Position numbers and translations under genes: made by a program. Under the pieces are notes generated by a model, which made no database searches, was not told the DNA's origin, and saw only the letters and a list, made by a program, of their open reading frames with translations. A stretch of 64,000 nucleotides of DNA from Leptobrachium leishanense (Eukaryota; Chordata; Amphibia; Anura; Megophryidae), in assembly GCA_009667805.1 (NCBI GenBank), contig CM019070.1:60578735-60642734 (forward strand), in the 5' to 3' direction. Every line of letters starts with the position of its first letter. The first letter of the stretch is position 1. Below, piece by piece: positions 46,901-51,002 of this stretch.

Positions 46901-49210
46901 ATTCGTTTTAGGAAGGATAAAAAAAAAAAGACCAAAAAAGCATGAAAATTACTGTAGAACAATAAAGGACCCCATTCCAATTCAGACATTAATGACTTGT
47001 GTCCATTATACTTTACAGGTTCATCCCATACTGGTCCGAGACGCTATTCCAACTCCTTTGCAAACTTAAGTGTCTCCTTATTGTAATTTAGGGTCTCCTA
47101 TTTTTAACATGGGAGTCAAGCCATTTTGGACAGGTCAGCAGGGGAATGATGAGCTATTACCTGGTAGATCGCTATTGTCTGCTGTAGCTGGTATTCAAGA
47201 ATGGATACCAACTCCAGTGTTAAGGGGTTTCGGTTTTGCAAAATCCCATAACATTGTAAAATAAGGAGTTTACAAAATTCATCCCTTACCTCTAGTACTG
47301 CAATGTAGAGGGCAGCATGATCTGCCACCTCGTTTGACCATATGCAGCAGAACACAGGGAAAAATTACATCCCAGTGTCCTTCCACTGCCTAGGTGTGTC
47401 CCCTTTTATGCCAGATCGTACAGAGTCACTCTTCTCTCCATTGAGTCTTATAGACTCCAGGAGTCAATACCAGCAACGACTTGGCCCCGCTGTTGGTATT
47501 GTTCCTTAATGTTATGACTCAAGATGCTAACATATCGGCACAGTTATAAAACCTGGTAACAAAGAGCCATGAAAGGGTATTGTCAGGCAAAAATATTCCC
47601 CTCGTTACTGAAGAGGTTGGAATAGGGAGCGAAATATCGACTTGCTTACACTCTTGCAAAATAACTATTTCTAAAGAACGTCCTTGGCAAAATCTCTTTA
47701 AAAACCATCTAGAATCAAATCCCGCATCACTGTTCACTTCAAGCACTTGAGAGGTGAAAAGCTGTGGAAACAGTTTTGCATAATAAGGCAAGTGTTGGAT
47801 ACCAAAACCTTTTGAATGATAGATTCATACAGGTCTATTCAAAGAAAGGTGAAACTCAGGAGATTGACTGGAGAAGTGAAAATTCCAGGTCAAAATCTTT
47901 CCAAATCGGCTATTTGTTCTAGATTGTTCTCTTCTCCTGCCAATTCTCTTGATTTTCGCCTTTCTTTGAATAGGCCCGTTAGTTTTTTGCTTCGATCAAC
48001 AGCAATGCGTAACTCTGTGAAACCTGTCAATGTGTTAAACACTGCGTGCAGTAGAGAAGATTCGCATGATTTATATTTTTGCATTTACAGGTCCTTCAAA
48101 ATGGGCTTTACAATGTCTTAGTGCAGTATGGGAAGGAGGCCGGACTAGCAAGACAATTTCCAGGTCTTTGTTGCCAACGGGTTCACACAACTAGTACAGT
48201 TACAGTTACAAGTACACTATTTACAAAGCACCAAATATATTCCTTAGCGCTGTACAGTGGGAGAGACAGAATAATAAATATACATACATGTACACACACG
48301 GAACAGAAGGAGGGAGAACCCTGTTTGAGAATTTACAATCTAAGAGGAGAAGGGTAAGTGAAGCGACGGTTTGAAGAAGGGCTGAATGGAAAGAGGAGCA
48401 GGAAATGAGCCGTAGAAGTTCCATGCTCTGAATCCACATCCTGCATATATTTATAAATATGTCTTAGGGTTATGTCTCACTCTTTTTGCTAATAATTCCA
48501 AGAGGTTCCTAAAAACCTTTGCTCACCATGGAGCCATATACGTTCAGCATCACTAGCTGCTTTAAGACATAAAGAACATTCCAGACAGGGGTCAAGTCAA
48601 GGGGAACGCGTGGGAACTGAGTTCCTGCACTAATTTTGCAGAGGGAACGGAGTTCCCTTTGGTCCCATACTCTATAAAGCTTGTCAGGTGTTCAATCACA
48701 TATTTCTCTATTAAGTCACAATAAATATAGGATTTATCATATATTTTTGCTATATTTCACCTATTTATTTATGTCTCATTTATCATATGTGGCTGGTTTA
48801 TGCTTTGTAACTAATACTTTGTTTGTTTTTTTGTTTGTTTTTGCAGGTTTGGGAGTGGAAGAACTCAGAATTTACAAACACATTATATTGATTACATCAA
48901 TGAAATTTCTGTAGAGATAAAAAACCATCCCAATGTTCTTCGTCTAATTTTAACAGATCCCACTCTTGCATGGAAAGTCTTTTTTGGCCCGTGCACACCT
49001 TACCAGATGCGTTTAACTGGGCCAGGTAAATGGCATGGAGCCCGAGGAGCTATTTTTACCCAGTGGGAGAGAACCTTTAACCCAACGAGGACACGTACTG
49101 AACGCAAGAATCACTATTCTGGCTCAATATTACCCACAATGTTGAGCGTCTGTGCCATAATGGCAGCTATATATCTTGGTTACCAATATGGCTGTTTCGA
49201 ATCACTCTAA
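1120..49210 (+). CDS. FMO: Flavin-containing monooxygenase, complete gene, 8 coding exons
   Basis: Microsomal FAD/NADPH enzyme that oxygenates soft nucleophiles (N- and S-containing substrates). The coding exons are 1120-1251, 8192-8380, 12951-13113, 15087-15229, 40100-40299, 41654-42003, 43807-43879 and 48847-49210; joined they give 1614 nt, 537 residues plus TAA, the usual family length. Seen: FAD GAGCSG at residues 9-14; conserved Asn61 followed by SKEMMC; FMO signature FKGxxxHSxxY at about 166-176; NADPH site GTGNSAGD at 191-198; FATGY at 325-329; a hydrophobic C-terminal tail as expected for membrane anchoring. Exon lengths and phases match vertebrate FMO genes exactly for exons of 189, 163, 143, 200 and 73 nt. 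I cannot decide the paralogue (FMO1-6-like or amphibian-specific). No in-frame stop or frameshift is present, so it looks functional. Introns total about 46 kb, nearly all TEs. Confidence 0.95.
1870..2300. mobile_element. PIF/Harbinger MITE, deletion derivative
   Basis: Starts AGGCTAGGGTCAGACGAA and ends CGTCTGACCTTTAGCCT. 2030-2295 is nearly identical to the right end of the intact Harbinger element (30324-30570), and 1870-2000 to its left end, so this is an internally deleted relative of that element. Confidence 0.85.
2302..2726. mobile_element. PIF/Harbinger MITE, adjacent second copy
   Basis: Starts AGGCTAGGGTCAGACTAG, ends CTAGTCTGACCCTAGCC-type (GTCTGACCCTAGCC) followed by TTA. It abuts the previous copy with only a T between the two, and reads largely as that sequence in the opposite orientation. 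Confidence 0.85.
3019..3448. mobile_element. PIF/Harbinger MITE with TTA target duplication
   Basis: Inverted ends GGCTGGGGTCAGACGAGC and GCTCATCTGACCCTAGCC, flanked by TTA (3015-3017) and TTA (3449-3451), the three-base duplication expected of Harbinger. Confidence 0.85.
3488..4658. mobile_element. TTAA-flanked DNA transposon remnant/MITE
   Basis: Flanked by TTAA (3484-3487 and 4659-4662) with imperfect inverted ends CCACTTGGCTGCT and AGCAGCGAAAGGG. TTAA duplication points to piggyBac- or Kolobok-type mobilisation. It contains several internal palindromes (for example 3500-3570 around GGACGCGCTGAGCGCG, 3805-3870, 4010-4095) but no coding sequence. Confidence 0.7.
5278..5330 (+). repeat. L2 LINE 3'-end fragment
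   Basis: ATTGTACAGCGATAAGGAAT followed by TTGGCGCTTTATAAATG is the conserved 3' tail of the L2 LINE also seen at 25160-25205. Confidence 0.7.
5668..6504. mobile_element. 837-bp MITE, CAGGGTAATTCAAAGAG ends, CAT duplication
   Basis: Long inverted ends (CAGGGTAATTCAAAGAGAT / ATCTCTTTGAATTACCCTG type), flanked by CAT at 5665-5667 and 6505-6507. Contains internal hairpins (5700-5745, 5770-5800, 6455-6490). Same family at 7259-8142, 13440-14295 and, split, at 50445-58618. No coding sequence. Superfamily uncertain. Confidence 0.8.
6596..6800. repeat. Low-complexity C- and T-rich stretch
   Basis: A C-run (6630-6645) is followed by repeated TTTTTTTTTCTCC units at 6725-6785. Apparent open frames here are a by-product of base composition. 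Confidence 0.8.
6859..7080 (-). repeat. Fragment of CCCAAACCTGTCC foldback MITE
   Basis: Matches the complete copy at 42292-42482 in segments such as GATATCTGGAAAACCTGGCC-like and CCTTGGGGGAAATGCAGACT, in reverse orientation. Confidence 0.6.
7259..8142. mobile_element. MITE of the CAGGGTTATCCAAAG family
   Basis: Ends CAGGGTTATCCAAAGAGAT and ATCTCTTTGGATAACCCGG. Nearly the mirror image of the 5668-6504 copy: its right half (7800-8140) reads as the reverse complement of 5668-6010. Two A-runs near 7684 and 7710. Confidence 0.8.
8192..8380 (+). CDS. FMO: FMO coding exon 2
   Basis: 63 codons, residues 45-107, between acceptor ..TTAACAG and donor GTAAGT, phase 0 on both sides. Contains the Asn61-x-SKEMMC segment near the active site and a DFPMPPDFP stretch typical of FMOs. 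Confidence 0.95.
9029..9961 (+). mobile_element. Solo LTR
   Basis: Begins TGTTACG and ends CGTAACA (TG..CA with a 7-bp inverted end), flanked by TTAAG (9024-9028) and CTAAG (9962-9966), a five-base duplication with one mismatch. Without the nested MITE it is about 766 bp. Contains a TATA-like CCTATATAATGG at about 9342. No internal retroviral coding region is attached. Orientation is taken from the TATA box and is tentative. Confidence 0.75.
9093..9259. mobile_element. hAT MITE nested in the solo LTR, 8-bp target duplication
   Basis: 167 bp with ends CAGGCCTCAAAATTTCCA and TGAAATTTTGAGCCCTG, exactly flanked by GGTTACAG at 9085-9092 and 9260-9267. Perfect 8-bp duplication is diagnostic for hAT. 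Confidence 0.92.
9962..10375. other. Unassigned intron sequence
   Basis: Contains a small hairpin (GAACGGTGAATTTCACCGTTC at about 9997-10017) that resembles the hairpin-rich MITEs nearby, but no clear ends. Otherwise nothing recognised. Confidence 0.4.
10376..11967 (-). mobile_element. Tc1/mariner element, complete, TA duplication
   Basis: Inverted ends CAGTTGTGTTCAAAATTATT and its complement at 11948-11967, flanked by TA (10374-10375 and 11968-11969). 1592 bp, the normal Tc1 size, with one transposase gene on the minus strand. Sequence condition suggests a young insertion. Confidence 0.95.
10566..11605 (-). pseudogene. Tc1 transposase, one frameshift
   Basis: DDE transposase. The N-terminal part (from 11605; an internal Met at 11593 starts [10 protein letters not shown]) has the paired helix-turn-helix with [20 protein letters not shown], then catalytic WTDETK. 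The C-terminal part continues in another frame from about 11015 with [10 protein letters not shown] and [12 protein letters not shown], the second Asp and the Glu (DD34E pattern). The only break is within or near the C-run at 11020-11030 (encoding the HGGGG loop), so a single indel inactivates an otherwise open gene of about 345 codons. Could be a sequencing error in a homopolymer. Confidence 0.92.
12274..12452. repeat. Foldback MITE, AGGTCTATTCACTAAAGGTG ends
   Basis: About 179 bp, starts AGGTCTATTCACTAAAGGTG and ends CACCTTTTTAGTGAATAGACT. Interior shares AAAATTCTAGGTCAAAATAG with the 1783-2812 and 42530-42680 repeats. Related copy at 47830-47978. Confidence 0.7.
12509..12841 (-). mobile_element. 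Retro-insertion with hammerhead-like 5' end, 14-bp target duplication
   Basis: Flanked by AAGTCCTGAAGGTT at 12495-12508 and 12842-12855. Read on the minus strand the insert opens with a hammerhead-like fold: stem I AAATCC (12840-12835) pairs with GGATTT (12802-12797), core CTGATGA (12834-12828), stem II GTTGGC/GCCAAC with a TTATT loop, then GAAA (12809-12806). AATAAA follows at about 12783. Known hammerheads need a UH cleavage triplet after stem III; here only CGC separates GAAA from stem I, so this copy is probably inactive. One extra A precedes stem II. Fits a non-autonomous Penelope-like or retrozyme-like retroelement; no coding sequence. Confidence 0.6.
12951..13113 (+). CDS. FMO: FMO coding exon 3
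   Basis: 163 nt, the standard FMO length for this exon. Acceptor TTTCGCACAG, donor GTTAGT, leaving phase 1. Encodes [17 protein letters not shown], the conserved segment closing the FAD domain. Confidence 0.95.
13440..14295. mobile_element. MITE of the CAGGGTTATTCAAAG family
   Basis: Starts CAGGGTTGTTCAAAGAGAA and ends TCTCTCTTTGAATAACCCTG. Same order and orientation as 7259-8142. No clear duplication of the target. Confidence 0.8.
14296..15086. other. Intron 3 sequence without recognised feature
   Basis: A fragment starting CCCCTTCACTATCAAGG near 14394 resembles the end of the TTAA MITE at 42809, but the other end is not found. Nothing else identified. Confidence 0.4.
15087..15229 (+). CDS. 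FMO: FMO coding exon 4 (FMO signature and NADPH site)
   Basis: 143 nt, acceptor TTCTTCTAG, donor GTGGAC (non-consensus but GT). Carries the FMO-identifying F-x-G-x-x-x-H-S-x-x-Y at residues 166-176 and the NADPH-binding GTGNSAGD at 191-198. Followed by the 24.9-kb intron. Confidence 0.95.
15679..16091. mobile_element. PIF/Harbinger MITE
   Basis: Ends AGGCTAAGGTCAAACAAGC and GCTCGTCTGAACCGAGCC, followed by TTA (16092-16094). Interior resembles the 46280-46687 copy. Confidence 0.8.
16285..16455 (+). pseudogene. MADF-domain partner protein, exon 1 remnant
   Basis: Encodes [18 protein letters not shown] and further residues matching exon 1 of the intact copy (30265-30082). A TAG sits where the intact copy has a Gln codon just before the GTGAGT donor (16459), so the frame is broken. 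Confidence 0.75.
16877..18252 (+). mobile_element. Solo LTR with internal minisatellite, 5-bp target duplication
   Basis: Begins TGTAAGG and ends CTGACA, flanked by CACAC at 16872-16876 and 18253-18257. Removing it restores the Harbinger transposase sequence seen in the intact copy (..AAACACCCGCTTCTTC.. at 29200 in reverse complement), so the boundaries are firm. Contains a TATA-like GCATATAAGGG (about 17899) and an ATAATAAACAC poly(A) signal (about 18160), normal for an LTR. The first ~110 bp (16877-16985) is repeated at 17734-17835, on the far side of the minisatellite. Confidence 0.88.
16987..17705. repeat. 33-bp minisatellite, about 18 tandem units plus variants
   Basis: Unit CTCGCGCAACCCTCTGGGCC+AGCTGCCCTGCAG, tandem from about 16987 to 17590, followed by variant units (CAGGAGCTCCCGAGGTTGCTG type) to about 17705. 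The first four units carry CTCGAG, the next 14 CTCGCG, i.e. recent homogenising expansion of one variant. Because 33 is a multiple of three and the unit lacks stops in several frames, long spurious open frames occur on both strands. Confidence 0.95.
18876..19565 (+). pseudogene. MADF-domain partner protein, exon 2 remnant
   Basis: Begins with a segment encoding [12 protein letters not shown], matching [12 protein letters not shown] of the intact copy, and ends near codons for PPPESEYH. Frameshifted several times and contains an expanded (GAT)n run at 19287-19312. Confidence 0.75.
19766..19915. repeat. 51-bp tandem repeat, about 3 copies
   Basis: Unit TGTGTGGGTATGCATGTGCG followed by AGTGGGCTAGTGGGCATATCACTGCAGACCG, in the transposase intron of the decayed Harbinger. 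The intact copy has only single traces of this (27590-27640). Confidence 0.85.
19987..20281 (-). pseudogene. Harbinger transposase exon 1 remnant
   Basis: Starts [18 protein letters not shown] and ends at a preserved GTAAGT donor (reverse complement of ACTTAC at 19981-19986). Frame is still open but diverged relative to 27226-27521 (for example a shift in the RPLRERDP region). Confidence 0.75.
20522..21050. mobile_element. hAT MITE, 529 bp, 8-bp target duplication
   Basis: Ends TAGGCTTGTGCACC and CGAAACGCACATCCCTA, exactly flanked by GTTATCAC (20514-20521 and 21051-21058). Begins with a T-run of about 37 and is rich in TTTTCGG motifs. A second copy is at 29559-29988. Confidence 0.92.
21300..21450 (+). 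repeat. Repeat shared with 38850-39000 (opposite strand)
   Basis: Matches the reverse complement of 38850-39000 through GTGTATCTGAATG, TTGCGCAGATTCCG and AAAATGACC. This links it to the sequence just upstream of the orphan TE-like gene. Confidence 0.6.
22179..23519 (+). pseudogene. L2 apurinic endonuclease domain
   Basis: An open frame from 22227 shows [42 protein letters not shown] and ISDHHLLSF, in the order of the APE-type endonuclease of LINEs (catalytic Glu, Asp-Asn, Ser-Asp-His). It continues into the linker to the RT before a stop at 23517. Confidence 0.88.
23520..24712 (+). pseudogene. L2 reverse transcriptase domain, frameshifted
   Basis: In shifting frames: [28 protein letters not shown] (motif A), [13 protein letters not shown] (motif C, catalytic YADD) and [11 protein letters not shown]. 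At least three frame changes between 23520 and 24270. Confidence 0.85.
25235..25905 (-). pseudogene. Orphan TE-like gene, downstream part
   Basis: Minus-strand pieces encode SRARMEH (at 25905 leftward), [42 protein letters not shown] and ERFHQDIKV. From memory these belong to a widespread uncharacterised multi-copy protein family in arthropods, cnidarians and vertebrates, with CEWDSR and GERFHQDI blocks; its function is not known to me. Frameshifts near 25410 and stops elsewhere. The upstream part is at 38757-38840, beyond hAT copy A. Confidence 0.6.
26495..26990 (-). pseudogene. hAT copy A transposase, C-terminal part
   Basis: Encodes the hAT dimerisation domain: [20 protein letters not shown], then [39 protein letters not shown]. 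Nearly the same as copy B (34181-34480), but with FERMFSATG in place of SERTFSAAG, so it is the more diverged copy. Cut on its upstream side by the Harbinger insertion. Confidence 0.88.
27226..29547 (+). CDS. Harbinger DDE transposase, two exons, intact
   Basis: Exons 27226-27521 and 28665-29547 join as 1179 nt, 392 residues, without stops. Start is the Met of [18 protein letters not shown] (an upstream in-frame Met at 27202 is possible). Donor GCG|GTAAGT, acceptor TTCTAG. Exon 2 starts with [16 protein letters not shown], then the nuclease core: AVDGKH (first Asp), [11 protein letters not shown] (second Asp), [19 protein letters not shown] (Glu), as in HARBI1-type nucleases. Known role of the family: cut and paste with TWA target duplication, together with a DNA-binding partner. 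The partner's second exon lies antisense inside this intron. Confidence 0.9.
27846..30265 (-). CDS. MADF-domain DNA-binding partner protein, two exons, intact
   Basis: Exons 30265-30082 and 28588-27846 (minus) join as 927 nt, 308 residues, open throughout. Exon 1 begins [31 protein letters not shown]; donor CAGA|GTGAGT; acceptor TTTTGCAG; exon 2 continues [16 protein letters not shown]. The acidic/aromatic pattern VERLI..HPELWD....YKD....WxxV and WRTVRD is the MADF (Myb/SANT-like) fold, the usual second protein of Harbinger transposons. The C-terminal half is Pro/Ser/Gln-rich. Transposase exon 2 lies antisense inside this intron. Confidence 0.88.
29559..29988. mobile_element. hAT MITE nested in Harbinger
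   Basis: Ends TAGGCTTGTGCACCG and CGAAACGCACATCCTTA; homologous over its length to 20522-21050. Flanks GTGACACC and TTGACAAC agree in 6 of 8 positions, a decayed target duplication. Lies just after the transposase stop and inside the MADF intron, so it need not hurt either gene. Confidence 0.82.
30600..33276 (-). pseudogene. hAT copy A transposase, N-terminal and central part
   Basis: Starts with [13 protein letters not shown] at 33276. BED-finger remnant ending [13 protein letters not shown] near 32400, then the catalytic core near 31560 with [30 protein letters not shown] (the C-x2-H of hAT) and [20 protein letters not shown] near 31300. Broken by many shifts and stops. Confidence 0.85.
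34181..37374 (-). pseudogene. hAT copy B transposase (BED finger, RNase H-like core, dimerisation domain)
   Basis: Begins [20 protein letters not shown] at 37374. An acidic low-complexity stretch follows (tandem repeat 36826-37045). BED zinc finger at about 36640-36500 with AICNLCQMR (CxxC) and LRRHMNKCH. Core near 35650-35250 with [28 protein letters not shown] and [15 protein letters not shown]-terminal hAT dimerisation domain at 34480-34181: [39 protein letters not shown]. Several frameshifts, but better preserved than copy A. Confidence 0.9.
36826..37045 (-). repeat. Tandem repeat in the hAT copy B gene
   Basis: Four to five units of TCGTACAATTCAGCTGACTT followed by CTTCTTGTTCTTCTTCCCGTCC-type DNA, about 40-60 bp each. 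On the coding (minus) strand it gives repeated S-A-E-L-Y-E-D-G plus acidic/basic runs. Copy A has only one unit at the same place (32925-32945), so the expansion is specific to copy B. Confidence 0.85.
38757..39000 (-). pseudogene. Orphan TE-like gene, upstream part
   Basis: Minus-strand frame from 38840 encodes [17 protein letters not shown] and CPCFLCEWD, ending at 38757 where hAT copy A begins. These are hallmark blocks of the same uncharacterised family as 25235-25905. The sequence upstream (38850-39000) matches 21300-21450. Confidence 0.6.
39230..39335 (+). repeat. Interspersed repeat 3'-end fragment common in frogs
   Basis: Contains GGGCAGACTAGATGGGCCGA, then TTCTTATCTGCCGACA and TTCTATGTTTCT, a tail I recall as very frequent in anuran genomes. 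Part of the evidence for the organism call. Confidence 0.6.
40100..40299 (+). CDS. FMO: FMO coding exon 5
   Basis: 200 nt, acceptor GCTCCCCAG, donor GTATAT. Starts [14 protein letters not shown], the conserved VFLSTR-like block of FMOs. Ends in phase 2 with a split Arg codon completed in the next exon. Confidence 0.95.
40385..41165 (-). pseudogene. Tc1-like transposase fossil, split by a MITE
   Basis: Minus strand in shifting frames: [15 protein letters not shown] and IMVW (about 41100-40990), later [24 protein letters not shown] residues (40580-40510) and ISTETPK, the normal Tc1 C-terminal order. Unrelated in sequence to the young Tc1 at 10376. Interrupted by the palindromic MITE at 40686-40815. 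Confidence 0.8.
40686..40815. mobile_element. 130-bp palindromic MITE, CAT duplication
   Basis: GGGCCATATTACATAGTTGG and its complement form ~50-bp nearly perfect arms; flanked by CAT (40683-40685, 40816-40818). Ends resemble the 61870-62610 MITE (GGGCTCTATTACAT). Confidence 0.85.
41654..42003 (+). CDS. FMO: FMO coding exon 6 (FATGY exon)
   Basis: 350 nt, slightly shorter than the 353-356 nt common in the family. Acceptor CTTGCAAG, donor GTATCT. Encodes residues 276-392 including FATGY at 325-329 and a [20 protein letters not shown] block typical of FMOs. Confidence 0.95.
42292..42482. repeat. Foldback MITE, TTTCCCAAACCTGTCC ends
   Basis: GTTTCCCAAACCTGTCCT near 42294 pairs with AGGACAGGTTTGGGAA near 42461-42477. 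A second, partial copy is at 6859-7080. Confidence 0.75.
42530..42680. mobile_element. 151-bp palindromic MITE, CAGGGTTATTCAGAGAG ends
   Basis: Ends CAGGGTTATTCAGAGAGAGG and CCCTCTCTCTGAATAACCCTG-type; the two arms both carry GGAAAATTCTAGGTCAAAAT in opposite orientations, so it folds almost completely. Confidence 0.85.
42809..43651. mobile_element. TTAA-flanked MITE, CCCCTTCACTACCAA ends
   Basis: TTAA at 42809-42812 and 43648-43651 with inverted ends CCCCTTCACTACCAAG and CTTTGGGAGTGAAGGG(A). piggyBac/Kolobok-like by duplication. No coding sequence. Confidence 0.82.
43807..43879 (+). CDS. FMO: FMO coding exon 7 (73 nt)
   Basis: Exactly 73 nt as in other FMO genes, acceptor TTCCAG. The donor GT is the first repeat of a (GT)n microsatellite (43880 on), so several alternative GT donors follow directly. 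Using the first one keeps the frame into the last exon. Confidence 0.9.
43880..43912 (+). repeat. (GT)n microsatellite at the FMO exon 7 donor
   Basis: About 15 GT units starting at the first intronic base. It supplies the splice donor itself. Confidence 0.95.
44398..46023 (+). mobile_element. Long foldback retro-insertion with 16-bp target duplication
   Basis: Flanked by TAAAAATGGAATGTTG at 44382-44397 and 46024-46039. About 44398-45147 is the reverse complement of 45155-45905 (long arms with few differences, loop of about 8 nt around 45150), followed by an unpaired tail 45906-46023. Each arm carries a hammerhead-like motif and an AATAAA. The pattern [inverted unit][unit][tail] plus a long duplication fits Penelope-like elements with inverted terminal units better than a DNA transposon; no RT or GIY-YIG coding is visible. 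It lies in an FMO intron and would form a ~750-bp hairpin in the pre-mRNA. Confidence 0.8.
45223..45260 (+). ncRNA. Hammerhead ribozyme-like motif
   Basis: Stem I ACCGA (45223-45227) pairs with TCGGT (45256-45260). Core CTGAGGA (45228-45234, CUGANGA consensus), short stem II in CCTGCAGG (45237-45244), GAAA (45246-45249), a minimal stem III CGTG (palindromic CGCG in the other arm) and UU as cleavage position before stem I. Minimal stem III is known for hammerheads of Penelope-like elements, which may act as dimers. Stem II is weak with extra flanking A/G. The mirror motif in the left arm (45078-45041, minus) has ACGCGT intact but TAAA in place of GAAA. Confidence 0.5.
46280..46687. mobile_element. 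PIF/Harbinger MITE with TTA duplication
   Basis: Ends AGGCTAGGGTCAGACGAACG and GCTCGTCTGACCCGAGCC, flanked by TTA (46277-46279 and 46688-46690). Confidence 0.88.
46700..47829. other. Intron sequence without recognised feature
   Basis: Nothing gene-like stands out; some stretches (47090-47400, 47560-47800) look like old repeats but I cannot assign them. Confidence 0.4.
47830..47978. repeat. Foldback MITE, CAGGTCTATTCAAAGAAAGG ends
   Basis: Relative of 12274-12452: starts CAGGTCTATTCAAAGAAAGG and ends CCTTTCTTTGAATAGGCCCG-type, with the common AAAATTCCAGGTCAAAAT interior. Confidence 0.75.
48225..48360 (-). repeat. L2-like 3'-end fragment, reverse orientation
   Basis: Reverse complement of the TACAGCGCTAAGGAATAT tail at 48237-48257, followed by a region with AGAACCCTGTTTGAGA typical of such tails. 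Confidence 0.55.
48847..49210 (+). CDS. FMO: FMO terminal coding exon
   Basis: Acceptor TTTTTGCAG. Encodes residues 417-537, including [19 protein letters not shown] and [14 protein letters not shown], standard FMO C-terminal blocks, and ends with the hydrophobic segment around [17 protein letters not shown] before TAA at 49208-49210. Confidence 0.95.
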
Positions 49211-49755
49211 GAGAGCTTTCTGTAATAAAACAGAAATGCTAGCTACAGTTCAGTGGTGTATGATGTACAATCGCACACTATATTCCCTGTTAGATTGGTG
49301 CACAAGTGTGTTAAATCGTTGTGCTAGCTTGCATTAATTTAACTTGACAGATCTCATGTAATGGAAGGCAATCGTTTTTATAGTTTGCACTGAATCCGAT
49401 TTACTATTATTCAAATACTGTAGACGTAATCAAGACTTTGCTGTATGTGCATGCTGCATATGTATAAGGTGTCTGTATATCTGGAAAAGCAACTTTAAGA
49501 ATACCCAATTGGGTTGGATGCTTTTTGTTGAGTACATACATCTTCTGTTTGATCTAGTAAATATTTTGTAATGCCATTTTAGGGACATTTTGATACATAA
49601 ATAAACATGATCTGTATACACTATATATTGTGTTTATTAGTAATGGGTTGAACTGAATGATAAATGTGTATAACCTGTGCTGTAGAGATACATTGTAACA
49701 GTGGTATAGCATCCATAAGGAAAGTCTAATAAATACTTATTGTCATAACTCCCGA
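49211..49755 (+). terminator. FMO 3' UTR with three poly(A) signals
   Basis: AATAAA hexamers lie at 49224-49229, 49600-49605 and 49728-49733. The middle one is followed by a GT-rich stretch (TTGTGTTT near 49627), making cleavage near 49625 the most likely; the third is a possible longer form. Confidence 0.65.
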
Positions 49756-49934
49756 GCCTCTCCGCCTTACCTCTTCTTTAAATGGACTCCAGTGTGTCTT
49801 TCAGATTGGCACAGTCCCAGATTCCCAAAACTATGCAGTCCTAGTGTTTTGCTCAGAGAAGTTTCTGAACAAAGGGTTCTTTTGGATTTGATCAATTTAA
49901 AGAAAGAGCTATGTTAAGATAAGTTGACAGTTTA

Positions 49935-50378
49935 GGTCAGTGTCAGATGATCGCAGTGATCACGTCCGTGTTGCCGCATAGTTTAACTTCCGTCGTAGCA
50001 TAGAATCATGAGCAATAGAGACCCACATACTAAGTGTGTCCGCACCATGCACGTGTCAAATGGACGCAAGTTAGGCAAGAACGTAAAACAGCTAGACGGA
50101 CATGCAGAGTGCGCCGCTTAGCGTTCTGTGTGAGTGAGATGTCAGACGCAGCACATTTGCGACGTCCAGCACTTTGACGCACACATTGACTTTTCATAGC
50201 CTTTTCAAATTTTTATCATTTTTCATATTAATTTTGTTTCCCATAGTTCCCCTTTTTATTTGTTTCTACATCTGTCAAGAAAAACGGATCATGTGGTATC
50301 TAGAGTCTTCCTTCAGTACGTCTGGCCGCTATGCACGCACAATGCGCTCAGAAAGAATGCACTTGTCTGACACTAGTC
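49935..50378. mobile_element. PIF/Harbinger MITE with TTA duplication
   Basis: Ends GGTCAGTGTCAGATGATCGC and CTTGTCTGACACTAGTC, flanked by TTA (49932-49934, 50379-50381). More diverged than the other copies. Confidence 0.8.
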
Positions 50379-50444
50379 TTATTTGATAAGACAATTTAAA
50401 AAAACAAGAGAATTTTAAGAAAAATAATATACATCACCATTGTA

Positions 50445-50660
50445 ATTGGCGAATTACCAGCGAAATACAGTGCTGTACGAAGGCAGTGAAATCCCCCATA
50501 GAGAAGCAATGGTTAATCTATTGACAGAAAACCTGAACAGCAGTGCAAAGTTGCCGAAATGCCCTGATGTTTGGTGCTTTCATTTGGCAGGTTTAATCTG
50601 GCGAAACACCTAGGCTTCAATGATAAAAATATTCCGTTTTCACTCAATAACTAGTAAACT
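50445..50660. mobile_element. Left half of a split MITE (5668 family)
   Basis: Matches 5780-6005 (TTGGCGAATTACC.., GCAGTGAAATCCCC, AAAATATTCC, TCAATAACTAGTAAACTG). It stops at a T-run at 50661 and resumes at 58085-58618, so the intervening 7.4 kb is an insertion. Confidence 0.75.
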
Positions 50661-51002
50661 GTTTTTTTTTTTTTTTGTTTTTTTTTCTAAAAAAAAAAAA
50701 AAATTAAAGGTTTTTATTTTGAAAGTCAGCTTAACAGCAAACAACAAAGTAATAAATGAGGCCTGAAGCACCTAGGGCCCTTAAGTTGCCTCTGATGCCA
50801 GGACGCAGGGAGGATTTTTCTAGGTTTGGCAGCGCGTGAGGAGATTGAGCGGGAGCAGTGTGGGAGGAGTCGACAGGAGTGTACTTAAGGTGCGTGAGGA
50901 AAGGCTCTGCACGCCTTTTTATCCTGAGGTAGAGGGCTGCTAATCTGTGCTGCGTGAGAGAAGTGGTGTTTTTTTTTTTTTTACCTCAGAATTGTTCTGG
51001 AA